DNA of 64,000 bases, taken from positions 303,786 through 367,785 of the forward strand of contig CM067572.1 of assembly GCA_034336665.1 (NCBI GenBank). The letters run 5' to 3'. The translations under genes were made by a program, and so were the position numbers. The stretch is from Luscinia megarhynchos. Taxonomy: Eukaryota > Chordata > Aves > Passeriformes > Turdidae. Below the pieces are notes generated by a model. The model ran no database searches. It was given only the letters and a program-made list of their open reading frames with translations, and was not told the origin of the DNA. This document shows positions 30,058-40,221 of the stretch, in pieces (position 1 is the first letter of the stretch; every line of letters begins with the position of its first letter).

Positions 30058-33000
30058 TTAATACATCAGGTCAACTGCTCCTGTGATTGTCCCCGAGTCC
30101 TTTGGTTTTGAGAAGGGAAATTCAAACCCAGCCAATCGGATCAGCAGGGCATTGAGGAAGTGCACCAGGGAGCAAACCAGGATGGTCCAGAAGGAATTGG
30201 CAAACTGCTCACTGTGAGTCTTGAAAGTGAAAGTTCCCTCTTTGAAATTAGCAATTTTCTCTGAAAGGTGGTGGATCTTCACCTCTGAGGAGAAGAGAAT
30301 CATGATGAGGCAGCCACAGGAACCTGGAAGGGAGGGGAGATGCTCATCAGCTCAGCAATCCTCAGCCCTGCTGGGTGGGGTGTGCTGCAGCCAGATACCC
30401 AGGGACAGTGTTTGGGTGGCCACTTAGCTTTAGCAGGGGTTATTTTTGGAATCCAAGCCAATGGCTGTAGAAATGGGTGAGGTTTTCTGATTGAATTTGG
30501 CCCAGGACCAGGAATAGGCAGCACAGCTGCTTTAGTGCTGTGAATGACCTGTGCTCCTGTTCAGCTTTAAGCTGCTCATGCCCCACTGAGCTCCCTGTGT
30601 GCCTGAGCAGAAACACACCCTGAGTCCTTTGCTAAATTATTGCTGTGTGTGAAACCCTGCAGGGTCAGGGTGGATCTGCCTGCCCAGCTCAGCCCAGCTC
30701 AGCTCAGCCCAGCCCAGCCCAGCCAGCCCTGCCCAGCTCAGCCCAGCCCTGCCCGGCCCAGCTCAGCCCAGCTCAGCCCAGCCCAGCCCAGCCCAGCCCA
30801 GCCCAGCCCAGCCCAGCCCAGCCCAGCCAGCCCTGCCCAGCTCAGCCCAGCCCTGCCCAGCTCAGCCCAGTGCCCTGCCCGGCCCGCCCAGCCCAGCCCA
30901 GCCCAGCCCAGCCCAGCCCAGCCCAGCCCAGCCCAGCTCCAGCCCAGCTCCTGCCCAGCCCGGCCCAGCCCAGCCCAGCCCAGCCCAGCCCAGCCCAGCC
31001 CAGCCCAGCTCAGCCCAGCCCAGCCCAGCCCAGCCCAGCCCAGCCCTGCCCAGCTCAGCCCAGCCCAGCCCAGCTCAGCCCAGCTCAGCCCAGCTCAGCC
31101 CAGCCCAGCCCAGCCCAGCTCAGCCCAGCCCAGCCCAGCCCAGCCCAGCCCAGCCCTGCCCAGCTCAGCCCAGCCCAGCCCAGCTCAGCCCAGCTCAGCC
31201 CAGCCCAGCTCAGCCCAGCCCAGCCCAGCCCAGCCCAGCCCAGCTCAGCCCAGCCCAGCTCAGCCCAGCCCAGCCCAGCCCAGCTCAGCCCAGCCCAGCT
31301 CAGCCCAGCCCAGCCCAGCCCAGCCCAGCTCAGCCCAGCCCAGCCCAGCCCAGCCCAGCCCAGCTCAGCCCAGCCCAGCCCAGCCCAGCTCAGCCCAGCC
31401 CAGCTCAGCCCAGCCCAGCCCAGCCCAGCCCAGCCCAGCTCAGCCCAGCCCAGCCCAGCCCAGCTCAGCCCAGCCCAGCCCAGCCCAGCCCAGCCCAGCC
31501 CAGCCCAGCCCAGCCCAGCTCAGCCCAGCCCAGCCCAGCCCAGCCCTGCCCAGCCCAGCTCTGCCCAGCCCAGCCCAGCTCAGCCCAGCCCAGCTCAGCC
31601 CAGCCCAGCCCAGCCCAGCCCAGCCCAGCTCAGCCCAGCTCAGCCCTGCCCTGCCCAGCCCAGCCCTGCCCAGCCCAGCTCAGCTCAGCTCGGCTCAGCC
31701 CAGCTCTGCCCAGCTCAGCCCAGCCCTGCCCAGCCCAGCCCAGCTCAGCCCAGCCCAGCTCCAGCCCAGCTCAGCCCAGCCCTGCCCAGCCCAGCTCCAG
31801 CCCAGCCCAGCCCAGCCCAGCCCTGCCCAGCCCAGCCCAGCCCAGCCCAGCCCAGCCCAGCTCAGCCCAGCCCAGCCCAGCTCAGCCCAGCCCAGCCCAG
31901 CCCTGCCCAGCCCAGCCCAGCCCAGCCCAGCCCAGCCCAGCCCAGCCCTGCCCAGCCCAGCCCAGCCCAGCCCAGCCCTGCCCAGCCCAGCCCAGCCCTG
32001 CCCAGCCCAGCCCAGCCCAGCCCAGCCCAGCCCAGCCCTGCCCAGCCCAGCTCAGCCCAGCCCAGCCCAGCCCAGCCCCAGCCCAGCCCAGCCCTGCCCA
32101 GCCCAGCCCAGCCCAGCCCAGCCCAGCCCAGCCCTGCCGGGCACTCACAGCAGATGAAGCTCCACAGGTAGAGCCCCACGGGGCCGTGCAGGGTCTCGTA
32201 GGGGCTGCCAAAAGCGTTGAGCATGAAGAACCCTGCTGCCACCAGGGCAAAGACAATCAGCACTGTGCAGAAGAGAATGACACTGACGTGGATGCTTGCA
32301 GGGATAATTCTGAGCAGATCTGGAAAAACTGAGAATAAAAAACCCCACAGCATTATTACACACATGAGGGAAAGCTGTCTCTGATGTCAGGCTGGGGGTT
32401 CCTTGTTTGTGATAATTGTTTTAATCCTGCTCCTCTAAATGCAACCAGATGAAATAATTCACTAGAAATGGTTTTTCGTGGATGTTTCAAGGCAGAACAA
32501 TTCTGTGGAACTCGGAAGCATAGACTGGCCAGGAGAGAGAGATCAGCTCCAGGGAAAGCCTCTCCTCCCTCCTGAGGTGCGTTTGGTCCTTGATGTGCAA
32601 AGCTGCTTCTGGGGACAAAGCAGGAGGAATAGCATCAGTTCCTGTGACACCCGCTGGTGCTTTGGGAGAACATGCAAAACTGTGTGTTTGATAATACCAT
32701 CTTGTGTGCCTTGTTTTAAGAAAAGAGGGGATGGTGTGGTACTGAACCCTCCCCTGGGCACCTGCATCTGTAGCTGGCTAACATTTTTTATGTGATGTAC
32801 CAGGAAAGATCAGTTCCAGGAGCAATGTTGTCCTGAAAGGAAAACATTCCTTCGTGGTCCTGAATGAACCCATGTGTGCTGTGCATGGCAGAGACCTTTA
32901 GAAAATGAACCACTGACCTAGAAACTGATGGGAATGAGTGGGAACAAATGGAGCAGAAGCTTTCCCCAACTGAACAGGGTTTGCTGGCAGAGCAAATTCA

Positions 33001-35247
33001 TATTGCAATTAGAAGAGATATAGTGGTCAGTGGGGAGCATTTAATGGGGACAGGCACAAGTAAATCTCAGCCTGTTTTCCATGTCTGCTCTCCTCAGACA
33101 TGCTGAAGTGCAGTGACTGCACTATGGCTGTGTATTTTATAAACCTGTCTGCTCCCAGGAATGCCCCTGGTACCTTCCAAGGCTCTGAGGGAGGGGAGGG
33201 GGCTGCTGCAGCCCCGGGGCAGGAGCAGCCCCCTGTCCTCAGTGCTCTCTGGGGTGGCTGCTCCCGGCCCCTCACTGCTGGCCCTGGCTGGCCCTGGTGC
33301 CAGTCCCAGAGCAGAGGGACCAGCCCTGGGCCACAGGTCTCAGCTACAGCAGTAAAACAAGCCCTGGGGTTGCACAGACCCCTCTGAAAATTCCCCCAGG
33401 GTGCAGTAACTGCACGCTGGGATGGCACACAAAGCAATCGAGAGGGAACTTCAGCAGTGTAAACAGACTAGTGATGGAATTCAGAGAGAGCAAGCACTGC
33501 ATTAAATTAGCTTGGTTTACTATTTTGGGAAAATGCTACATGGTAAATAATTCCCGGTACCTTGTCTGGCAACCCTCCCTTGCATGAAATCAGAGATGTG
33601 AGCAATTTGTGTGTGCTGGTGTAGCAGAACAATCATAAACGGTGTGCTGTGGGAATTCAGGAGAGCGGCTGTACCCCCAGCTTTTCCTGCCTGCTCTGTG
33701 TGCTGCTGGGACAAACGTGCCTCATTTCATCACTTTTGTTGATCTTCTGCTCCTTGACCATTAATAGGTTATGAATGTAGAGTGAAGCCACTGCTGGCAC
33801 TTTGACATTCTGTGTGCCAGGTCCCAGGTCAGGCAGCACTCCCCAGGCACCTCCCCGGTCCTTCTTCCAGTTAGTGCCTCAGACTGCAGGTTCTGGGCTG
33901 CTTTGTGTCCCAGCAGCAGCCGCTGCCCCAGCTCTTCCTGAGGCTCCTGCAGGTTTAGTTCATTCTTCCTAGCAGCACAGAGGAAGATGGCAGACATTTA
34001 TCAACCCCCAAATATTCTTTTTAAGGTAATGGTATAAATCTTCTGTGACGTGGCTCTCTGTGTAACTGAGGGGTTGCTGAAGGATGAGCCAGGCTGTATC
34101 AGGGCCATAAAATGAGTTACTGAGCCCGAAGATCAGAGCAGGGCGAGGCAGAGCTGTCCCGGGATGGGAACAGCCCGAGCCCATCAGTACTCACAGGATA
34201 AATGCGGGGGTCTCCCCCCAGCCCAACCCCCCGATACACACAGGAGAAGCTCTGGGGTCTCCCCCCAGCCCAAACCCATCAGTACTCACAGGATAAATGC
34301 GGGGGTCTGAGCCCGAGCCCATCAGTACTCACAAGATAAATGTGGGGGTGTGAGCCCGAACCCCATCAGTACTCACAGGATAAATGCGGGGTCTCCCCCC
34401 AGCCCGACCCCCCGGTACTCACAGGAGAAGCTCTGGGGTCTCCCCCCAGCCCGAACCCCCATCAGTACTCACAGGATAAATGTGGGGGTTTCCCCCAGCC
34501 CGAACCCCCATCAGTACTCACAGGATAAATCGCGGGGGTCTCCCCCAGCCCGAACCCCATCAGTACTCACAGGATAAATGCGGGGGTCTCCCCCCAGCCC
34601 GAACCCCATCAGTACTCACAGGATAAATGCGGGGGTCTGAGCCCAAACCCCATCAGTACTCACAGGATAAATGCGGGGGTCGCCCCCCAGCCCGACCCCC
34701 CGGTACTCACAGGAGAAGCTCTGGGGTCTCCCCCCAGCCCGAGCCCATCAGTACTCCCAGGATAAATGCGGGGGTCTCCCCCAGCCCGAACCCCATCAGT
34801 ACTCACAAGATAAATGCGGGGGTCTCCCCCAGCCCGACCCCCCGGTACTCACAGGAGAAGCTCTGGGGTCTCCCCCCAGCCCGAGCCCATCAGTACTCAC
34901 AGGATAAATGCGGGGTCTCCCCCCAGCCCGAACACCCCGGTACTCACAGGATAAATGCGGGGGTCTCCCCCCAGCCCGACCCCCCGGTACTCACAGGAGA
35001 AGCTCTGGGGCCGCCCCCCCAGCCCGCACTGCCGCACTCTCTGCCCCGAGAACAGCCCGTACTGGATGTCGCCGATGAACTGGCGCAGCTCGGGGCCGCT
35101 GGCGTTGACCAGCAGCGCTCCGGTGGAGCAGAGGATGGAGCCCCGCACCCAGAGCTGCGAGCCCACGGCCGCCGCCGCCCCCAGGGCGCAGGCGAAGCTC
35201 AGCACCCCGGCGGAGCAGAACAGCATCTTCTTCTGCTGCGCTGGCAT
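30058..35247 (-). CDS. CLRN1: Clarin-1, 3 exons, complete
   Basis: Clarin-1 is a four-pass membrane protein of cochlear hair cells and photoreceptors, mutated in Usher syndrome type 3A. Exons: 34995-35247, 32149-32328, 30058-30323; all phases agree and the sum is 233 codons including stop, giving 232 residues, the human length. It begins [20 protein letters not shown] (first membrane span), has the glycosylation site NAS in [13 protein letters not shown] and the motif [16 protein letters not shown], continues [15 protein letters not shown] and [20 protein letters not shown], and ends TGAVDLMY. Exon 1 ends at T|GTGAGT (34995). All three flanks carry arrays: intron 1 repeats the exon-1 donor, intron 2 is a pentamer array, and a 30-base array lies just 5' of the start codon. 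Identity very secure. Confidence 0.96.
30680..32137. repeat. 1.46-kb (AGCCC)n pentamer satellite in CLRN1 intron 2
   Basis: Nearly pure agccc, interspersed with agctc and ccctg variants. It fills most of intron 2 and starts about 12 bases inside the exon 2 donor (32148). The transcribed strand reads (GGGCT)n, a G-rich RNA repeat able in principle to form G-quadruplexes. Confidence 0.97.
32350..34190. other. CLRN1 intron 1, non-repetitive part
   Basis: No coding segment, mobile element or array recognised. Confidence 0.5.
34200..34990 (-). repeat. CLRN1: ~45-base VNTR made of CLRN1 exon-1 splice-donor copies
   Basis: Units on the plus strand read gtactcacaggataaatgcg or gtactcacaggagaagctct followed by ggggtctcccccagccc. 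The second form matches the end of CLRN1 exon 1 plus its donor. On the transcribed strand each unit has CCT|GTGAGTAC. I count about 16 GTGAGT-type copies before the genuine one at 34994. Confidence 0.95.
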
Positions 35248-35284
35248 GGTGGCACCGGGGTGGAGGGCGAGAGGCGGTGCCTGA

Positions 35285-35880
35285 GCTCGGGAAGCTGGAG
35301 AGCCCCGGCAGCCGGCCAGCCCTGTCCCGAGAGCCCCGGCAGCCGGCCAGCCCTGTCCTGAGAGCCTGGTACCCAGATAACCCTGTCCTGCGAGCCCCGG
35401 CAGCCGGCCAGCCCTGTCCTGAGAGCCCCGGCAGCCGACCAGCCCTGTCCCGAGAGCCTGGTACCCAGATAATCCTCTCCTGAGAGCCTGGCACCCAGAT
35501 AACCCTGTCCTGAGAGCCCAGTGCCCAGTCAACCCTCTCCTGAGAGCCTGGTACCCAGATAACCCTGTCCTGAGAGCCCAGTGCCCAGTCAACCCTCTCC
35601 TGAGAGCCTGGTACCCGGCTAACCCTCTCCTGAGAGCTCAGCGCCCGGCCAGTCCTATCCTGAGAGCCCAGTGCCCAGCTAACCCTGTCCTGAGAGCCCA
35701 GTGCCCGGCCAGCCCTGTCCTGAGAGCCCCAGTCCCCAGCTGACCCTGTCCCAAGAGCCCAGTGCCCAGCTAACCCTATCCTGAGAGCCCAGTGCCCAGC
35801 TAACCCTGTCCCGAGAGCCCAGGGCTTGACCAGCCCTGTCCCGAGAGCCCACTGCCCAGCCAGCCCTGCCCTGAGACCCC
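35285..35880. repeat. 30-base minisatellite on the CLRN1 5' flank
   Basis: About 20 copies of cctgtcctgagagcccagtg + cccagctaac-like units, starting about 40 bases 5' of the CLRN1 ATG. Confidence 0.95.
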
Positions 35881-36574
35881 CAGCCCGCCCCCCGGCTGCC
35901 CCCAGGGCTCCCCTTCCCCGCGCCTCCCGCGCAGCCCCCCAGCTGTGTCGGTGCATCCCGGTCACTCGATAGCGAGGGTTTAGGATGACACATCTCTGTA
36001 ATTCGATGAGTGCTCTGCTCCTCCCAGCCCCCGGGGGAGCGCATGAGTTGGGGGCTCAGACCATGAACTTGGCTGCTCTATCTGACTATCTGCTCTCCAC
36101 AAAGGAGCTTTCAGAGGGTTTCTTTTGGCAGGTTTCCTTCTAAAGCCAGCGATGCTGAGCCCCGGGCGGGGTCGCCAGCCCCGGGCGGGGTTTCCCAGCC
36201 CCGGGCAGCCGCTCCCGGCGCTGCAGGGATGTCACCACGAGCGGTGCTGCTCGTCTTCTTTTTGTCTCGCTTCCTTGCCCTCGATAAAGTTCTGCTCCTC
36301 CCTGGCAGGAGCGGCCGCGGGTCACGGGGCTGCGTGCGCTGCTCTCGTGTAACCTCTGCGGATTTTTATCCACAGCTGGGACATTGCCTGCTGACTTTGG
36401 TGCTGTTGGAAATGTTCTTTGAGGGACAGCTGTCTGCTGCCTGTGCTTTGATGTGAGCCAGCTGGAGCACGTTTGGAATCTATTTCCTGTCTGCTTTTCC
36501 AGTTTTAGTACCTTGTTTTGAGCCTTTATCCTGCATCACACGTGCTCAGGTGCTGGGCCAGGCAGCGCTGTGTT
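35881..36574. other. GC-rich stretch upstream of CLRN1, no gene recognised
   Basis: Moderately CpG-rich to about 36350 (three ccccgggcggg-like copies near 36160-36190). No convincing exon on either strand. Confidence 0.45.
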
Positions 36575-36625
36575 AAGGATGGTCTCAGTCGCCTTTTCAG
36601 CCCAATGATTCTGTGGTTCTGTCCC
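36575..36625 (+). mobile_element. CR1-like 3' tail
   Basis: Reads gtcgccttttcagcccaatg then attctgtggttctg, resembling a diverged CR1 3' end. Only the tail is recognisable. Confidence 0.5.
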
Positions 36626-39507
36626 AGCTGCTCCTGTGTGCAGACAAGGGGCTCCCATCAGGCTGGGCAACCCAAACCCAGCGCTCAGTGCAGCTGCCAG
36701 GGCTCAGCTCTCTGCTCAGGAAGTTTCTAACAATAATAATAGGAGCTGTTGAATCGTTCTGGTGGGAGGGTCTGGTGGCCCACGAAGATGTAACATCACC
36801 ACTGAGCAATGAAGGATCTCTCACTCCTGTTCTCTTTGACTTTTGTGGGTTCCTCAGGAGATTTTCTTGAGAAGGAGGACTCAAATCTAGAATCTATCCT
36901 GTGTCATAAAGCAGTAAATTCACTTTCTTTTTAGATGGGATTGCAGAGACAACTACTGACACTATTTCTGGCCACAAGTATTTTCCATGTGACATTTCCC
37001 TCACTCAGATCATCTCTTGTGCACAGCTCCAGAATGATTTTCACAGTGGTGATTATTGTGAAGGTGTAAATCCAGCAAACAGTCTGTATTGTTACTGTAC
37101 AGCTTTAAATAGGAACAAAGATTTTTGCACCAGTCAGACTTGGAGTTCCTGTGACTTGTCTGCAGTCCCAGTTAGGAAGGAATCCCATGAGGGCAGGAGT
37201 TGATTTGGGCAGGGACAGAGTCCTCAGAAGGGCAGGCTGGAGAATGCAATAGTGACTTTCTCATGTCTGTAGCAACTCTGTGAGCCCATCTGTGATTTTC
37301 CTAGGGTTAAACCCACTCAAATGTCACCTGACATTTGAACTACCTGTGTTTTATTATCTCTCACAGTCTCTCACAGGTACCACTATGGAAGGGAACTGAG
37401 AAGGAATGGCTTTTCCACCTCTTAATCCTTTTTAAGAGGTTTAGAACGGTTGGTGAGACTCTTGAACTTGCAGTCTCCTGTTGTGCAAAATACAGCTTGG
37501 TTAAGAATAGCCTGAAATCACCTCAGCAGTGGGGAAATACCTGTAACCTGCAGCTTGCTAGCAGGATTTTCTAGCCAGGGAGTGGAGGACAGAAGAGAGT
37601 GATTGATTTTAAAGAAATGATGATGAATTTCTTGGAATTGCTGTGTAGAGTCCTGGAACTCCATGGATGTTTATGCACTTAGGGCTCTGCACTTGTTTCT
37701 GATGTTGTTTTTGAAGTCCCTCTGAATTCTTAGGATGCCAAGAGATGTTTTTCACTTTCAAGAGAAAAAGTCCTGTTTAGAATGCAGTTCTCACGAGCAG
37801 GGTTTGTGACAGATGCAGAGAGTTGATATCTGTCTTTCTGAGATCACTTTTCTGGAAATGAAACACACAAACAAAACTCCCCACCCCACTGTGGGAAAGG
37901 AGCTCTGACAGGTCTTGGACTCAGAGCTTCGATTTATCATTTGTAACTATGAGAAATCTGAGTGTGTGGGGCTGCTTGACAGGAAAGAGACAAGATGAAC
38001 AGAATAGTATCTGCAGAATCAGTCTGTTTCCCAAGCACTGAGAAAATAGAGCAGGTCCTGAGCAGTCTTGTAATAGTTTTAATAATGCAGTTAGCATTGC
38101 TTCTGTTGCTCACATTGCTTCGTTACCTGCCTGGGGGTTTTCAGCCTTAACTATTTTAGGAAATCCAACACTTGCTCATCTAAAGGGGTTAAAGTACAAA
38201 ATCTCTTGGGAATGAAAAAAAATGTTCTGTGGCTTAAATAACTGATAGTGACCTTAAGAACACACAGCTTCAAGCTTGCTTTTTCTTGTCACCTTCATTG
38301 GGACAGCAGTTTGAGCCCCTCTGAGGCGTGGTCTGGCTGGTCCAGGACCTGCTGCAGATGCAGGACCCCAGAGGAGACAGATGCAGAGCCTGGCTGCTCT
38401 GGGAGGTCGGTGCACCCTGAGTGTGTGTGAGTGGATGGGTGCAGGAAGGGAGCAGCCCGAGGCGCAGCCCTCGTGGGACAGGAAGCTGTGTGGCTCCACA
38501 TTTCTGATTTCCAGTCAAAACCAAAGCAACTTATTCGATGGCCAGACCTTTCAGGCTGGTCTCAGCTGCTGCCAGGGCCCGTGTCCCACGAGCCCAGCGT
38601 GGGAATGGCTCTGGCACTGCCAACCTGCCCAGCAAGCTCTGCACCAGTGGAGAGCAGTCTCTGGGCGCTCTGCATTGTCTCCAGGAATCAACAGCATCCC
38701 TGGGTCTGGTGGTGCTGACAGCAGCTCACCACAGCAGCGCTGATGTCGCCATTGCTTTATTTGGGGAACAAAAAGCATTTCCCTCCTCTCCCCCTGCCTG
38801 GCTGTGTGCAGCCTTGCTCAGCCCAACTCGGTTCTGTGTTTCTGAGCAGGGAAGTTGGGGCAGCAGCGAAGCAGGAACCTGCATGGGTCTGTAATTCCCA
38901 ATCTCCTCCTGGAGAAGGACAAGGGAACTGAGGCAGAAGTAAATTGTTCCTACTTCAGCACACTGTGGCAATTTGCCTAAAGAGTAAGATATTTCTAAGG
39001 AAGCCTCATTTTAATCTCATTACAAAAGGAATGAGTTTGGCATTTGGAGGACTGTGGATCTTTGTCACCAATTTACAGCTTATAAATTCTAGACAAGTTT
39101 GAATGCTTGCCTAAAATGTGATTCATATTTTGTCCATTTTGCAGGGACTAAAAAAAGATAACTTGATTTGATTTTGTTTCTGCAATAATTTTGATTTGCA
39201 GGTAGAAATAATCTAAGCAGCTGGATTTTGCCAATTCAAATTGATTTTTTTAACTTCAATATTGATCATTCTACATATGCATAAGTTTTGGAAGTAACTG
39301 TAAATTGGAATATTAATAAACTTGGTTGCTGCTTTATAAATTTATACAAAAAGAGATCAAACAAAGAGAACATGATGGATACTTACACCTCTTATCTTCC
39401 TTTTACAATTCACTTGAATTTTCTGCAGTAACATGCTATTAGCTTTTCTCATTTTCATTGAGGCAGCAGTAAGGAGAGACGATGGAACTTGGCAAGAAGA
39501 AAAGAAA
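36626..39507. other. Intergenic, no gene recognised
   Basis: AT-richer spacer between CLRN1 and GPR171. It contains a 98-codon open frame without ATG (36910-37203, +) preceded by a pyrimidine-rich AG, with seven cysteines; I do not recognise it. Confidence 0.45.
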
Positions 39508-39513
39508 TTTATT
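39508..39513 (-). terminator. GPR171: Possible GPR171 poly(A) signal
   Basis: Minus-strand AATAAA about 710 bases after the GPR171 stop, in AT-rich sequence that looks like 3'UTR. Confidence 0.4.
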
Positions 39514-39827
39514 TATGAAGCCTGCAAGTATGATGTAAGCAGATACAATAATTTTTAGTCAGTGAAGTCGAAAATCCCTTTCTGGAGTAAATAATGTCCT
39601 CTAAAATGCTTTTTGGTTAACCTTGTCAAATCAGCTGTTTAATAATTTCTTCACTTGGCAGCACCAAGCCATTTAACATAATAAATGCACAATATTTAGC
39701 TTAGTGAAGGTGAGTTCAGGTGTCTGCCATAAATAGTTCTAGAGTGCATTTGAGTCTGAGCGTGTATTCTCTGTGTTCCCAGGTGTTGCTGGTGCCTGGT
39801 GGGTGACCCCTGCCCTGGGGCTGTGTG

Positions 39828-40145
39828 TGTGCAGGAGCTGTGTGTGTGTGCAGGGGCTGTGTGTGTGTGCAGGAGCTGTGTGTGTGTGCAGGAGCTGTGT
39901 GTGTGCCGGGGCTGTGTGTGTGTGCAGGGGCTGTGTGTGTGTGCAGGAGCTGTGTGTGTGTGCAGGAGCTGTGTGTGTGCCGGGGCTGTGTGTGTGTGCA
40001 GGGGCTGTGTGTGTGTGCAGGGGCTGTGTGTGTGCAGGAGCTGTGTGTGTGCCGGGGCTGTGTGTGTGTGCAGGAGCTGTGTGTGTGTGCAGGGGCTGTG
40101 TGTGCGGGATCCCCGGGGCTGTGTGTGCGGGATCCCCGGGGCTGT
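39828..40145. repeat. 17-base (GTGTGTGTGCAGGAGCT)n array
   Basis: About 18 copies with gcagg/gccgg and ggct/agct variants, just 3' of GPR171. Confidence 0.95.
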
Positions 40146-40221
40146 GTGTGTGTGCCGGGGCTGTGGGAGCGTGTCACACAGCCGGGGGTGTTTGTTCGTG
40201 GTGTTCTCCTCCTGCGCGGGC

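Noticed and set aside
30680..32137. Interstitial telomeric sequence
   Set aside because: The unit is a pentamer GGGCT/AGCCC, not TTAGGG.
30640..32171. Two 505-508 codon frames rich in Ser-Pro-Ala-Gln
   Set aside because: Translation of the (AGCCC)n satellite inside CLRN1 intron 2.
39433..39535. Exon-like plus-strand segment reading LAFLIFIEAAVRRDDG with flanking AG and GTAAGC
   Set aside because: No recognisable gene, no partner exons, and a minus-strand AATAAA inside it suggests GPR171 3'UTR.
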